DNA of 64,000 nt from Candidatus Falkowbacteria bacterium (GTDB taxonomy: Bacteria; Patescibacteriota; Patescibacteriia; Patescibacteriales; Patescibacteriaceae): positions 186,001 to 250,000 of the forward strand of contig JAPLWA010000004.1 in the NCBI GenBank assembly GCA_026396835.1, written 5' to 3'. The notes under the pieces were generated by a model, which worked only from the letters and a program-made list of their open reading frames with translations, did no database searches and was not told the DNA's origin. Below are positions 1 to 8,578 of this stretch, piece after piece. How positions within the stretch are numbered: position 1 is the stretch's first letter; every line of letters begins with the position of its first letter. The position numbers and the translations under genes were made by a program.

Positions 1-159
1 GTTAACTCATCAACTTTCGTCCACAAGAATGCCCGAGATCAATTTGAAATGAGAACTCACAAACGTCTCATGGATATTATTGAACCATCTGCGGCAACTA
101 TCGAAGCCTTAAGCAATTTGAATTTGCCAACAGGTGTTGATATCGAGATCAAAATGTAA
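1..159 (+). CDS. rpsJ: 30S ribosomal protein S10 (C-terminal part)
   Basis: The window opens inside this gene; 52 codons and the stop are visible. The residues [15 protein letters not shown] followed by a VDIEIKM ending match the conserved C-terminal half of S10, which sits in the 30S head and also partners NusB in antitermination. It is the first gene of the S10 operon and precedes rplC as expected. Unlike the tight spacing downstream, a 214-base gap separates it from rplC. The start lies outside the window. Confidence 0.95.
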   Translation, partial: VNSSTFVHKNARDQFEMRTHKRLMDIIEPSAATIEALSNLNLPTGVDIEIKM

Positions 160-373
160 ATTTTGTTTTCACAGTAAGATTAAAATGTAAATTATTGAAA
201 TTTTTGTTTGTTTAACCCCTTCCGATTCGGCGGGGAAGTGGATAAATCGAGATTTTGATTAATAAGGAAAAAACCAATATTGCAAAACTTTTATTTTTAT
301 CACATTTGTTTGTGTATAAAGATTTATGATTGTAAGCTGGTTTTACCTTTAAACCAGTTTTTGTTTTTAAATT
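160..373 (+). other. rpsJ-rplC intergenic leader
   Basis: This is the only large gap inside the ribosomal operon. It holds a GC-rich patch near 213-240 (CCCC/GGGG arms around TTCCGATTCGGC) that resembles the intergenic hairpin repeats elsewhere in the window, and a terminator-like hairpin at 334-360 directly before rplC. No coding frame is seen. In many bacteria L4 regulates the S10 operon through an mRNA leader; a similar role here is inference only. Confidence 0.6.
334..368 (+). terminator. Terminator-like hairpin or attenuator before rplC
   Basis: Arms 334-343 (AAGCTGGTTT) and 351-360 (AAACCAGTTT) form a 10-pair stem with one G-U, a 7-base loop, then a T-rich run. It lies six bases before the rplC start, so it may be an attenuator rather than an end of transcription. 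Confidence 0.6.
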
Positions 374-1285
374 ATGAAATTCATTATCGGAAAAAAAGTT
401 GCAATGACCCAGCTTTGGCAGGGTGACAATGTTATCCCAGTAACTGAAGTTACTGCTGGACCATGCACTGTTATTCAGCTAAAGACAGTCGAAAAGGATG
501 GCTATCGTGCTGTTCAGATTGGCTATGGTTCAAAGCGCTCTAGTTTAATTACCAAAGCTTTGAAGGGACACTTTAAGGGTTTTGGTGATTTTCGCTATGT
601 TAGAGAATTCCGTCTTGATAACGATGAAAACATTGGTGAATTAAAAGCTGGTGATCAAATCAGTTTAGCTACTTTTGCGAAGGATGATGTTTTGACTGCT
701 ACTGGTACTTCTAAAGGTAAAGGTTTCCAAGGTGTAGTTAAGCGCCATGGTTTTCATGGACAAGATGCTACTCACGGTAACAAAGATCAATTGCGTGCTT
801 CAGGTTCTGTCGGTGCTGGTGGTGTACAACACGTTTTTAAAGGTGTTCGTATGGCCGGTCGCATGGGTGGTGATCGCGTAACATTACATGATGTTAAGAT
901 TGTTGCGATTGATGAAACTAACAATTCATTTTTTGTTAAAGGTGCTTTGCCTGGTGCTCGTAACGGTTTAGTATTATTCTTTGGTGAAGGTGAATTAAAA
1001 ACAGGTTTACCAGTTGCCAAAGTTGAAGAACCAGTTGTTGAAGAAGTAACAGAAGCTCCAGTTGTAGTTGCTACAGAAGAAACTCCAGAAGAAGTTAAAA
1101 CAGAAGTTGTTGCCGAACCGGTTGTAGTAGCTGAAGAAAAAGTTGAAACAACTCCAGAGGCTGAAGTCGCCGAAGTTAAAGAAACTCCAGTAGTTGAAGA
1201 AACAGTTGCTGAAGTTCCTGCTACTGAAACGCCAGTTGAAGTCGCTGAAGAAAAAGTTGACGAAGAAGTAAAGACACAAGCTTAA
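374..1285 (+). CDS. rplC: 50S ribosomal protein L3 with long acidic C-terminal tail
   Basis: Residues 1-210 are an ordinary L3: the GKGFQGVVKRHGFHG stretch and the RASGSVGAGG loop that reaches toward the peptidyl transferase centre are present. L3 nucleates early 50S assembly. The usual bacterial length is about 210 residues, whereas this one is 303. The extra ~90 residues are almost only Glu, Val, Pro, Thr and Ala in imperfect repeats (EEPVVEE, AEVKETPVVEE). Such a tail would be disordered and negatively charged, which is odd for an RNA-binding protein. The start ATG follows the hairpin and has no Shine-Dalgarno. rplD begins four bases after the stop. Confidence 0.96.
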   Translation: MKFIIGKKVAMTQLWQGDNVIPVTEVTAGPCTVIQLKTVEKDGYRAVQIGYGSKRSSLITKALKGHFKGFGDFRYVREFRLDNDENIGELKAGDQISLATFAKDDVLTATGTSKGKGFQGVVKRHGFHGQDATHGNKDQLRASGSVGAGGVQHVFKGVRMAGRMGGDRVTLHDVKIVAIDETNNSFFVKGALPGARNGLVLFFGEGELKTGLPVAKVEEPVVEEVTEAPVVVATEETPEEVKTEVVAEPVVVAEEKVETTPEAEVAEVKETPVVEETVAEVPATETPVEVAEEKVDEEVKTQA

Positions 1286-1289
1286 AGAT

Positions 1290-1940
1290 ATGATTTCTTA
1301 CAAAGTTTACAACCAAAAAGGTGAAACAGTTTCTGACATTGAATTGTCAGATAAGGTTTTTGGTCAGAAAAAAAACGAAGCTTTAGTTCATCAAGCTGTT
1401 GTAGCTCAGATGTCTAACGAAAGAAAAGTTTTGGCTCATACTAAAGATCGTTCTGAGGTACGTGGTGGTGGTAAAAAGCCATGGCGTCAAAAGGGAACTG
1501 GTCGCGCTCGTGCTGGTTCAAGCCGCAGTCCTATTTGGATTGGTGGTGGTGTAACCTTTGGTCCAACTAAGAATAGAAATTTCTCCAAGGATTTGAATGT
1601 TAAAATGAAACAGAAAGCTATGTGCGTTGTTCTGTCAGACAAGGTTGCTTGCAATAATTTGGCTGTACTTGATAACCTAGCTATTACTGAATACAAAACA
1701 AAAGATTTTAAAAAGATTGTTGATGTTATTGATTCCAAGATTTTACCAAATGAAGGTAAAAAGGGTAGCCTCTTAATGATTGACGCTAAGCCTGAGGCTG
1801 TTACAAAATCAAGTGCTCGTAATTTAACTAACGTTAAATTGATTACTGTTGAAAACGTTAACTTACTTGATATTATTAAATATAAGAATATTGTTGTAAC
1901 GCAAGAAGCTCTTAAAGTTTTAGAAGAGCGTTATAAATAA
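1290..1940 (+). CDS. rplD: 50S ribosomal protein L4
   Basis: L4/L1e family protein lining the exit tunnel of the 50S subunit. The signature stretch GRARAGSSRSPIWIGGG followed by TFGP is intact near residues 70-92, and the length (216) is typical. In enterobacteria L4 represses its own operon; whether this holds here is unknown, but the structured gap upstream of rplC would be the place to look. The gene is four bases from rplC and five from rplW. The start context is AAGATATG with no Shine-Dalgarno. Confidence 0.97.
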   Translation: MISYKVYNQKGETVSDIELSDKVFGQKKNEALVHQAVVAQMSNERKVLAHTKDRSEVRGGGKKPWRQKGTGRARAGSSRSPIWIGGGVTFGPTKNRNFSKDLNVKMKQKAMCVVLSDKVACNNLAVLDNLAITEYKTKDFKKIVDVIDSKILPNEGKKGSLLMIDAKPEAVTKSSARNLTNVKLITVENVNLLDIIKYKNIVVTQEALKVLEERYK

Positions 1941-1945
1941 ATTGT

Positions 1946-2377
1946 ATGGCATTGTTTACAAAAGACAAACCAAATAAAACCAAGACTGTTGCTATGGATG
2001 CTAAACCAGCAACCATGAAGGATATGTATGCTGATAAGGCAGAGAAGACTTCCGTAAAAGCAACTGGCACTGACAAGAAGGTTTCTTTGTCACATGCTTA
2101 CCGTATTCTATTACGTCCGATTATTTCTGAAAAAGCTAGCCGCCAACAGACTTCCTTTAATCATTATTTTTTCGAAGTAGCTATCAAGGCCAATAAGATT
2201 GAAATTGCAAAAGCTGTTAAAGCTGCTTATGGTATTACTCCTTTGGAAGTTAATGTTATTCGTATGGAAGGAAAAGCCAGTCGTCGCGGTCGTACGCTTG
2301 GTAAGAGAAAAGATTGGAAAAAAGCTATTGTTACTTTACCAAAAGGTAAGACAATTGCTTTATATGAAGGTGTTTAA
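1946..2377 (+). CDS. rplW: 50S ribosomal protein L23 with N-terminal extension
   Basis: The L23 fold begins near residue 50 (AYRILLRPIISEKAS) and continues to a typical KAIVTLPKGKTI end. L23 sits at the tunnel exit and is the docking site for trigger factor and SRP. The first ~48 residues, rich in Lys, Thr and Ala, are extra compared with the usual ~95-residue protein. The next in-frame ATG codons (residues 17, 24 and 27) also lie in the extension, so a shorter product is possible. The upstream ATG fits the operon spacing of five bases. Confidence 0.95.
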   Translation: MALFTKDKPNKTKTVAMDAKPATMKDMYADKAEKTSVKATGTDKKVSLSHAYRILLRPIISEKASRQQTSFNHYFFEVAIKANKIEIAKAVKAAYGITPLEVNVIRMEGKASRRGRTLGKRKDWKKAIVTLPKGKTIALYEGV

Positions 2378-2388
2378 TTTAAATCTGT

Positions 2389-3231
2389 ATGGGAATTAGA
2401 AAAGCCAAACCAACAACTAACGGTCTAAGAGGCGCAAGCTTCCAAGATTTTTCAGATATCACTTCAAAGACACCTGAAAAGTCTCTCTTAGTCATCAGAA
2501 AGCAACATGCCGGCCGTAACTCAGCTGGTAAGATTACTATGCGTCACCAAGGTGGCGGTGCTAAGCGTTACGTTCGTTTGGTAGATTTTAAGCGCGATAA
2601 GTTTGATATTCCAGGGACAGTTAAAACTATTGAATACGATCCAAGCCGTGGTCCAAGAATCGCTTTAGTCTTTTATAAGGATGGTGAAAAGCGTTATATC
2701 ATTGCTCCAGTTGGTTTGACTGTTGGTATGACAATTTTAAGTTCAAAGAAATCAATTGAACCAAGTGTTGGTAATGCTATGCCTTTGGAATTTATTCCAG
2801 CTGGTTTGCCAGTTCACAACGTTGAATTAGAACCAGGCGAAGGTGGTCGTTTAGCTCGCGGCGCCGGTAACGCTTTGTTTGTAATGTCAGTTGAAAAGAA
2901 GTATGCTCAAGTTAAATTACCATCAGGTGAAATTCGTTTAATTAAAAAAGATTGTCTTTCCACTATCGGTCAGGTTGGTAACATTGACAAGCGTCATGTT
3001 AGCATTGGTAAAGCTGGTCGTAGTCGACATATGGGTATTCGTCCAACTGTCCGCGGTACAGCTATGAACCCAAATGATCACCCGCACGGTGGTGGTGAAG
3101 GTAATCAGCCAATCGGTTTGAAGCATCCAAAAACCAAATGGGGTAAGAACGCCTATGGGGTTAAGACTCGTTTGCAGAAGAAGCGTTCAAACAAAATGAT
3201 TATCCAACGCCGTAATGGCAAGAAACTTTAA
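2389..3231 (+). CDS. rplB: 50S ribosomal protein L2
   Basis: Full-length L2 (280 residues), needed for subunit joining and peptidyl transfer. Recognisable blocks are [18 protein letters not shown] near the N-terminus and the C-terminal [17 protein letters not shown] loop, which carries the conserved histidine close to the catalytic centre. It is 11 bases from rplW and nine from rpsS in the usual order. No anomaly apart from the operon-wide lack of a Shine-Dalgarno. Confidence 0.98.
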   Translation: MGIRKAKPTTNGLRGASFQDFSDITSKTPEKSLLVIRKQHAGRNSAGKITMRHQGGGAKRYVRLVDFKRDKFDIPGTVKTIEYDPSRGPRIALVFYKDGEKRYIIAPVGLTVGMTILSSKKSIEPSVGNAMPLEFIPAGLPVHNVELEPGEGGRLARGAGNALFVMSVEKKYAQVKLPSGEIRLIKKDCLSTIGQVGNIDKRHVSIGKAGRSRHMGIRPTVRGTAMNPNDHPHGGGEGNQPIGLKHPKTKWGKNAYGVKTRLQKKRSNKMIIQRRNGKKL

Positions 3232-3240
3232 AGTAAGCTT

Positions 3241-3528
3241 ATGTCACGAAGTCTTAAAAAAGGTCCATACATTAACGAACGTCTTCTTAAGAAGATTCTT
3301 AATGCTAAGCCTGGCGACAAAACAATTATCAAGCTCTGGGATCGCGCCTGTACTATTACTCCAGAAATGGTTGGTTTTACTATTGGTGTTCACAATGGTC
3401 GCGTTCACACACCAGTGCTAGTTAATGAAAACATGGTTGGTCATAAGTTTGGTGAATTTTCTCCTACCAGAAAGTTTGTTAATCACGGTGGTAAGATGGC
3501 TAAAGACCAAGCTAAAGCTAAAAAATAA
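3241..3528 (+). CDS. rpsS: 30S ribosomal protein S19
   Basis: S19 of the 30S head, 95 residues, a normal length. It begins [12 protein letters not shown] and contains [24 protein letters not shown] and the [11 protein letters not shown] block that are diagnostic for the family. It lies nine bases after rplB and six before rplV, in the conserved S10 order. The start is ATG preceded by AAGCTT with no ribosome binding site. Confidence 0.98.
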   Translation: MSRSLKKGPYINERLLKKILNAKPGDKTIIKLWDRACTITPEMVGFTIGVHNGRVHTPVLVNENMVGHKFGEFSPTRKFVNHGGKMAKDQAKAKK

Positions 3529-3533
3529 TTGAT

Positions 3534-4109
3534 ATGGAAGTAAAAGCAAAAGCAAAATATATCAGAATGTCTCCACGTAAGGTTCGCCTTTTAACTAATT
3601 TAGTTAAGGGTAAGCCTGTCGCGGCTGCCTTAGACCAGCTACAATTTGCTGGTAAGATTGCTGCTATGCCAGTGAAGAAAGTTATTGACTCAGCGATTGC
3701 TAATGCTAAGCATAATTTTGATATTGAAATGAGCAATTTGTTTGTTAAAGAAATCAGAGTTGATCAAGGTACAACTTTAAAGCGTTGGTTGCCTCGTGCT
3801 CATGGCCGCGCTACTCCTATTATGAAAAGAATGAGTCACATCAATGTTACTTTGGGAGAAATTAAGGATAGTGGTATTCGTGAAGGTAAAAAGCAAGATG
3901 TCGATTCTCCTGTTAAAGTTGGTTCAGCTCCGGTTAAGAAAGAAGGCATTAAGGTTGAAGAAAATCCTATTACAAAGCCCGTTGATTCTGCTAATGAAAA
4001 AGATAAGGAAATCATTGATCCACGTCGCGAAGGTCGCGGTGGTCATGGTAGAGTTGAGGGTGCTAAGAAAGGCTTTACCTCTAAGATCTTTAATCGTAAA
4101 GCTGGCTAA
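3534..4109 (+). CDS. rplV: 50S ribosomal protein L22 with C-terminal extension
   Basis: Residues 1-110 are L22 (KYIRMSPRKVRLL at the N-terminus, the tunnel hairpin LKRWLPRAHGRA, then HINVTLGEI). Usual length is about 110-115; this protein has 191. The extra 80 residues are polar with many Lys, Asp and Gly residues (for example REGRGGHGRVEGAKKG) and look unstructured. The extension leaves at the solvent side in the family fold. A short palindromic remnant separates it from rpsC. Confidence 0.95.
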   Translation: MEVKAKAKYIRMSPRKVRLLTNLVKGKPVAAALDQLQFAGKIAAMPVKKVIDSAIANAKHNFDIEMSNLFVKEIRVDQGTTLKRWLPRAHGRATPIMKRMSHINVTLGEIKDSGIREGKKQDVDSPVKVGSAPVKKEGIKVEENPITKPVDSANEKDKEIIDPRREGRGGHGRVEGAKKGFTSKIFNRKAG

Positions 4110-4142
4110 AAGCCAGTCCTCGCGCAGGCGGGGACCCAATCA
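4110..4142 (+). repeat. Small GC-rich palindrome between rplV and rpsC
   Basis: The arms GTCCTCGC and GCGGGGAC (about 4116-4134, one G-U) enclose a short GC-rich centre. The base composition differs from the AT-rich spacers around it. It resembles dispersed palindromic repeats found in intergenic DNA of many bacteria and is probably an inserted repeat tolerated inside the operon. Confidence 0.5.
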
Positions 4143-4154
4143 ATAAATAATTCT

Positions 4155-4856
4155 ATGGGACAGAAAGTAAATCCAAAAGCAATGCGCGTAGGCATCACCC
4201 GCCAGTGGCCATCAAAATGGTTCGCTCGTGGTGATAACTACATTCAACAAGTCAAACAAGACTTAAGTGTTAGTCGTTATCTTATCAAGCAATTTAGAGA
4301 AGCCGGGACTGATAAAGTTGAAATTGAACGTCCATCAGGTAAAAAAATTGTCGTTAATCTTTTCACCGCCAAGCCAGGTTTGATTATTGGTCGTGGTGGC
4401 GTGGGGATTGAGGAATTGAAAAAGAAATTACATACTAAATTCTTAAAGAACTTTAAGATGGGTGAAATCAGCATCAATATTACTGAAGTTGATCGTCCAA
4501 ACTTAAGCGCTATGATTTTAGTACAGTCAATGATTCTTGAAATTGAAAAGCGTTTGCCTTTCAAAAGAGTTATGAAGCAAGCTATTGGTCGCTCAGAAAG
4601 ATCCGGTGCTTTGGGTGTTAAGGTTATGTTATCTGGTCGCTTGAACGGCGCCGAAATTGCTCGTCAAGAAATGCTTATTTCCGGTAAATTACCATTACAA
4701 ACTTTGCGTGCTGATATTGACTATGCTCGAGGTGCTGCTCATACCACTTTTGGTTTGATCGGTATCAAGGCTTGGGTCTATCGCGGTGAAGTTTTTGAAC
4801 GCCAAGAAAATGCTGGCGAAGTGGTAAAAGAGAAGGTTAATAATAAAAGAAAATAA
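4155..4856 (+). CDS. rpsC: 30S ribosomal protein S3
   Basis: S3, 233 residues, with an N-terminal type II KH domain (GLIIGRGGVGIEELKKKL, containing the GxxG loop) and the C-terminal S3 domain (IARQEMLISGKLPLQTLRADIDY). It lines the mRNA entry channel and has helicase activity in the family. It begins MGQKVNPKAMRVGI, as expected. The gene is 45 bases from rplV because of the inserted palindrome, and nine bases from rplP. Confidence 0.98.
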   Translation: MGQKVNPKAMRVGITRQWPSKWFARGDNYIQQVKQDLSVSRYLIKQFREAGTDKVEIERPSGKKIVVNLFTAKPGLIIGRGGVGIEELKKKLHTKFLKNFKMGEISINITEVDRPNLSAMILVQSMILEIEKRLPFKRVMKQAIGRSERSGALGVKVMLSGRLNGAEIARQEMLISGKLPLQTLRADIDYARGAAHTTFGLIGIKAWVYRGEVFERQENAGEVVKEKVNNKRK

Positions 4857-4865
4857 TATACTGAT

Positions 4866-5273
4866 ATGTTAGCTCCGAAAAAGACAAAATATCGAAAAGG
4901 ACACAAATTAAACCGCGGCGGTAAAGCAACGCGTAAGATTGCGCTAAGCTTTGGTAGCTATGGTTTGAAGAGTTTGCAAGGCTGCTGGGTTACTGCCCGT
5001 CAGATTGAAGCTGCTCGTCGTGTTATCTCTCGTTATGTCCAAAGAAGCGGAAAGATATGGATTAGAATTTTCCCTGATAAGCCAGTTACAGCCAAAGGCG
5101 GTGAAATGCCTATGGGTAAAGGAAAAGGAAGCGTTGATCACTACGTAGCTATCGTTAAGCCTGGTATGGTCTTATTTGAGATCGAAGGTGTTACTGAACA
5201 ACAGGCCCGCGAAGCTATGATTTTATCAGCTCACAAGTTGCCAATTAAATGCAGCTTTATCAAAAAACATTAA
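4866..5273 (+). CDS. rplP: 50S ribosomal protein L16
   Basis: L16 (135 residues), which binds near the A site and contacts the tRNA elbow. Conserved features are MLAPKKTKYRKGHK, the KIWIRIFPDKPVTAKGGE strand and the loop MPMGKGKGSVDHYVA. It follows rpsC by nine bases and precedes rpmC by nine. Length and order are typical. Confidence 0.98.
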   Translation: MLAPKKTKYRKGHKLNRGGKATRKIALSFGSYGLKSLQGCWVTARQIEAARRVISRYVQRSGKIWIRIFPDKPVTAKGGEMPMGKGKGSVDHYVAIVKPGMVLFEIEGVTEQQAREAMILSAHKLPIKCSFIKKH

Positions 5274-5282
5274 TCTCGAGAT

Positions 5283-5474
5283 ATGGAATTTAAAGAATTA
5301 CAAACTAAAACCTTGAAGGAATGGCACGCTATGCTAGCGGAGTCTCGAGAAAAGTTGCGTCAGCTTCGTTTTAAGGATGCCAATAAACAATTAGGCAACG
5401 TTCGTTCAATTAGAAAAGAACGTGAGCTGATTTCCCATTTATTGACCTTAATTAATAAGTCTAAAAAATCTTAA
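5283..5474 (+). CDS. rpmC: 50S ribosomal protein L29
   Basis: Short two-helix protein (63 residues) at the tunnel exit next to L23. The pattern ELQTKTLKEW, then LRQLRFKDANKQLGNVRSIRKER, is the usual L29 sequence. It sits between rplP and rpsQ with three bases before the rpsQ start. Nothing unusual is seen apart from the SD-less start. Confidence 0.96.
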   Translation: MEFKELQTKTLKEWHAMLAESREKLRQLRFKDANKQLGNVRSIRKERELISHLLTLINKSKKS

Positions 5475-5477
5475 GAT

Positions 5478-5765
5478 ATGTCAGCTACAAAAACAGCCGC
5501 TGTTAAGAAAACAGCGCCCGAGACAATCAAAGTAAATGCTAAGCGCGTCCTAGAAGGCGTAGTCTTAAGCGATAAGATGGATAAGACCATTGTAGTTAAT
5601 GTTGAAAAGATTAAGATTCACCCAAAATACAATAAGCGTTATAAATCATCTACTCATTATCAGGTTCATGATGAAAAGAATTCATGCAAAGTAGGGGATA
5701 AAGTAAAGTTTATTGAATGCCGACCTTTGAGTAAGAATAAGCGTTGGCGCGTTTTAAGCAAATAA
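5478..5765 (+). CDS. rpsQ: 30S ribosomal protein S17
   Basis: S17 with its OB fold: [32 protein letters not shown] and a C-terminal [15 protein letters not shown]. The first 25 residues (Thr/Ala/Lys-rich) are extra relative to the ~85-residue family. S17 binds 16S rRNA early in 30S assembly. The gene is close-packed between rpmC and rplN. Confidence 0.97.
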   Translation: MSATKTAAVKKTAPETIKVNAKRVLEGVVLSDKMDKTIVVNVEKIKIHPKYNKRYKSSTHYQVHDEKNSCKVGDKVKFIECRPLSKNKRWRVLSK

Positions 5766-5777
5766 TTAGTTTCCAAT

Positions 5778-6149
5778 ATGATTCAGGTTCAAACAATGCT
5801 AAAAGTTGCAGATAATACAGGCGCTAAAAGAGTGCAATGTATTCGCGTGCTCGGCGGTTACCGCAAGCGCTACGCTCATATTGGTGAACGTATTATTATT
5901 ACTGTTAAACAAGCAACTCCACACTCAATGGTTAAAAAGAGCGATGTGCTATTAGCTGTTGTAGTTCGTGTTAAGAAAGAAATTCGTCGTCCCGATGGAA
6001 GTTATATCCGCTTTGATGACAATGCTTGTGTAATTATTGATAAAAAGAATGGTGAACCAAAAGGTACTCGTATCTTTGGACCAATCCCACGCGAAGTGCG
6101 TAAGGCTGGCTATGTGAAGATTGCCTCCTTAGCTCCTGAGGTGCTCTAA
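5778..6149 (+). CDS. rplN: 50S ribosomal protein L14
   Basis: L14, 123 residues, standard length. It begins [22 protein letters not shown] and contains [14 protein letters not shown] and the C-terminal [24 protein letters not shown]14 forms an inter-subunit bridge and is the binding site of the silencing factor RsfS. Spacing is 12 bases after rpsQ and nine before rplX. Confidence 0.98.
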   Translation: MIQVQTMLKVADNTGAKRVQCIRVLGGYRKRYAHIGERIIITVKQATPHSMVKKSDVLLAVVVRVKKEIRRPDGSYIRFDDNACVIIDKKNGEPKGTRIFGPIPREVRKAGYVKIASLAPEVL

Positions 6150-6158
6150 ATTATATTT

Positions 6159-6485
6159 ATGAATATTAAACGAAACGACAACGTATTAGTTCTAGCCGGT
6201 AAGGACAAAGGAAAGTCCGGTAAAGTTCTTCAGGTCTTTGCAGATTTGAATCGAGCTAGCGTTGAAGGCGTCAATCTTTTAATTAAGCACATGCGTCCTC
6301 GTAATAAGAATGAAAAGGGACAACGTATTGAATTCGCAGCTCCGCTTAATATTTCAAATTTAGCTTTAATTTGTCCAAAGTGTGGCAAACCAACTCGCAT
6401 TGCCCATAAAGTTTTAATCAGTGAAGATAAGAAAAAGCATAATAAAGTAAGAGTCTGCAAGAAGTGCCAGGCTAACATAGACTAA
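6159..6485 (+). CDS. rplX: 50S ribosomal protein L24 with zinc-ribbon cysteines
   Basis: The KOW domain is clear at the N-terminus (DNVLVLAGKDKGKSGKVLQVF), followed by NLLIKHMRPRNKNEKGQ. Two CxxC pairs (CPKCGKP near residue 69 and CKKC near residue 102) form the zinc-ribbon-like end found in many L24 proteins. L24 starts 50S assembly at the 5' region of 23S rRNA. Four bases separate the stop from the rplE start. Confidence 0.96.
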   Translation: MNIKRNDNVLVLAGKDKGKSGKVLQVFADLNRASVEGVNLLIKHMRPRNKNEKGQRIEFAAPLNISNLALICPKCGKPTRIAHKVLISEDKKKHNKVRVCKKCQANID

Positions 6486-6489
6486 GCAT

Positions 6490-7032
6490 ATGAGATTTAA
6501 TGAATTATACCAAAAGCAAGTACGTCCAGCTCTAAAGAAAGAATTTTCTTACAAGAGTGACTTAGCTATTCCTAGAATAACTAAAGTTTCACTCAACGTT
6601 GGTGTTGGTCGTTTCACAAAAGACAAAGCTTATGTTGATGGCGTTGTTAATACCTTAACTCGTATTTCCGGTCAGAAGCCAGTCCTTACTAAATCTCGTA
6701 AATCAATTTCCGCTTTCAAGGTTCGTGAAGGTCAGATTGTTGGTGTGGCCGTTAATTTGCGCGGCGCACGTATGTTCGATTTCCTTGAGAAGTTGATTAA
6801 TATTACTTTCCCTCGCGTTCGCGACTTTCGTGGTATTGATGCCAAGATTATTGATCGCACCGGTAATATGTCTATTGGTTTCCGTGAACACATTGCTTTC
6901 CCAGAAGTTAAAGCTGATGAGATCGACAATGTTCATGGTTTACAAATAACCATTAGTACAACAGCCAAGACCCGAGAAGAAGGTTTCGAGTTATTTAAAT
7001 TACTTGGCTTTCCTTTTAAGAAAACCACTTAA
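6490..7032 (+). CDS. rplE: 50S ribosomal protein L5
   Basis: L5 (180 residues), part of the central protuberance that binds 5S rRNA. Family blocks are IPRITKVSLNVGVG, GQKPVLTKSRKSISAFKVREG, and FPRVRDFRGI followed by the IGFREHIAFPEV block. It follows rplX at four bases, with nine bases to the S14 gene. Complete and ordinary. Confidence 0.98.
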   Translation: MRFNELYQKQVRPALKKEFSYKSDLAIPRITKVSLNVGVGRFTKDKAYVDGVVNTLTRISGQKPVLTKSRKSISAFKVREGQIVGVAVNLRGARMFDFLEKLINITFPRVRDFRGIDAKIIDRTGNMSIGFREHIAFPEVKADEIDNVHGLQITISTTAKTREEGFELFKLLGFPFKKTT

Positions 7033-7041
7033 ATAATACCT

Positions 7042-7227
7042 ATGGCACGAAAAGCACTAGTCGAAAAAGCAAAACGCACCCCAAAGTTTTCGAGTCGAAA
7101 GATTCGTCGCTGTTGGCGCTGTGGCCGCAATCACGGTTTTATGCGTGATTTTGGTTTGTGTCGTATTTGTTTTAGAGAATTAGCCAACAATACTGATTTA
7201 CCGGGTATTAAAAAATCAAGCTGGTAA
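7042..7227 (+). CDS. rpsZ: 30S ribosomal protein S14, zinc-binding type Z
   Basis: Short S14 (61 residues) of the zinc type: CWRC near residue 25 and CRIC near residue 40 give the four-cysteine site. It begins [20 protein letters not shown]. The type Z form is the ancestral one found in Gram-positives and many other phyla, so zinc is needed for the 30S head here. It sits between rplE and rpsH. Confidence 0.97.
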   Translation: MARKALVEKAKRTPKFSSRKIRRCWRCGRNHGFMRDFGLCRICFRELANNTDLPGIKKSSW

Positions 7228-7245
7228 TCCTAAGTAAAAAAGATT

Positions 7246-7659
7246 ATGAATGACCCAATCGCAGACATGCTATCTCGTATAAGAAACGCTGCCGCCGTCG
7301 GAAGACCGGAGCTTGTCTTACCTATGAGCAAACTCAAATTTAATATTGCCAAACTTCTTCAAGAAACTGGTTGGATTGGTGCTGTTGAAGTTATTAAGCA
7401 TGAAACTACTAAGGTTAAGGGTAGTATGTTTGATGAACTCAGAATCGTTTTGAAATATAAACCAGATGGTACACCTGCTTTTGCCTCAATTAAGCGCGTT
7501 AGTAAATCAAGCCGCCGCATTTATGTTGGCAAAGCTGAATTACCAAAGGTGCTTAATGGATTTGGTATGGCGATTGTTTCCACATCACAGGGAATCATGA
7601 CTAATAAAGAAGCCCGTCGCCGCAACTTAGGTGGCGAAGTTATTTGCGAAGTCTACTAA
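7246..7659 (+). CDS. rpsH: 30S ribosomal protein S8
   Basis: S8, 137 residues. It starts MNDPIADMLSRIRNA, the standard N-terminus, and ends with the conserved block GIMTNKEARRRNLGGEVICEVY that binds 16S helix 21. In enterobacteria S8 represses the spc operon; no matching leader structure is obvious here. Only one base separates its stop from the rplF ATG at 7661. Confidence 0.98.
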   Translation: MNDPIADMLSRIRNAAAVGRPELVLPMSKLKFNIAKLLQETGWIGAVEVIKHETTKVKGSMFDELRIVLKYKPDGTPAFASIKRVSKSSRRIYVGKAELPKVLNGFGMAIVSTSQGIMTNKEARRRNLGGEVICEVY

Positions 7660-7660
7660 T

Positions 7661-8206
7661 ATGTCTAGATTAGGAAAATTACCAATTAAGCTTGTTAAAG
7701 GATCAACTGCTGTTTTGAACAACGGTATCTTAACCGTGAAAGGACCAAAAGGCGAGTTGACTCAAGCTATCAATGGTTTAGCCAATGTTGAAATTACAGC
7801 CGAAGAAATTAAAGTTTCAGTTAATGATTCTATTAGTAAAAAGCAAAGAGCCATGTGGGGTTTGTTCTACAGTTTGATAAACAACATGGTGATTGGTGTT
7901 ACTGAGGGTTATGAAAAGAAATTAGAAATCCAAGGTGTCGGTTATAAGGTAGCTAACGGCAGCCGTGCACTTACTTTCAGCTTAGGTTTTTCACACACTA
8001 TAAATTTCCCATTACCAGATGGTATTGAAGCTAATGCCGAAGGTAACATTATTACTGTCAAAGGAATTGATAAGCAAATGGTTGGTGAAATCACAGCTCA
8101 AATGCGTCGCTTAAAGAAACCAGAACCTTATAAGGGCAAAGGTATTCGTTATGTTGGCGAAATTGTTCGTCGTAAAGCTGGTAAAACAGCTGCTAAGGGC
8201 GCTTAA
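7661..8206 (+). CDS. rplF: 50S ribosomal protein L6
   Basis: L6 (181 residues) with two related alpha-beta domains; it begins MSRLGKLPIKLVKG and contains the conserved PEPYKGKGIRYVGE block near the C-terminus. The frame is open upstream into rpsH (from 7631), but the ATG at 7661 gives the family N-terminus and fits the one-base spacing after the rpsH stop, so the shorter start is chosen. L6 stabilises the base of the L7/L12 stalk. Confidence 0.97.
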   Translation: MSRLGKLPIKLVKGSTAVLNNGILTVKGPKGELTQAINGLANVEITAEEIKVSVNDSISKKQRAMWGLFYSLINNMVIGVTEGYEKKLEIQGVGYKVANGSRALTFSLGFSHTINFPLPDGIEANAEGNIITVKGIDKQMVGEITAQMRRLKKPEPYKGKGIRYVGEIVRRKAGKTAAKGA

Positions 8207-8218
8207 TAAGATACTTTT

Positions 8219-8572
8219 ATGAATATTCAGCAAGCTAAAAACATCAGTCACGATCGCCGTAAGGGTAGAGTTCGTGCTAAAATATCGGGTACAGCCAAGC
8301 GTCCACGTTTGAATGTTTTTCGTTCAAACACAGGTATGTATTTGCAATTGATTGATGATGATAACAGCGTCACTTTAGTTAGCGCTCACAGTAAAGAAAT
8401 TAAAGGTATTGTTAAAAAGACTTTAATTGCTGAAGCTTTGGGTAAGTTAATTGCTGAAAAAGCAATAGCTAAAAATATTAAAGCTGTCGTGTTTGATCGC
8501 GGTGGTAATTTATATACTGGTCGCATTAAAGCAGCTGCTGATGGTGCTCGCGCCGGAGGCCTTGATTTCTAA
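8219..8572 (+). CDS. rplR: 50S ribosomal protein L18
   Basis: L18, 117 residues, 5S rRNA binding. Diagnostic blocks are [25 protein letters not shown] and the C-terminal [28 protein letters not shown]. It lies 12 bases from rplF and six from rpsE. Length and composition are typical. Confidence 0.97.
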   Translation: MNIQQAKNISHDRRKGRVRAKISGTAKRPRLNVFRSNTGMYLQLIDDDNSVTLVSAHSKEIKGIVKKTLIAEALGKLIAEKAIAKNIKAVVFDRGGNLYTGRIKAAADGARAGGLDF

Positions 8573-8578
8573 AATTAT

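Noticed and set aside
1007-1279. Minus-strand frame rich in Phe, Asn and Tyr
   Set aside because: It is the complement of the low-complexity acidic tail of L3 and has no start signals.
7631-7660. Longer rplF with ten extra N-terminal codons
   Set aside because: It would overlap rpsH; the ATG at 7661 yields the conserved L6 N-terminus.
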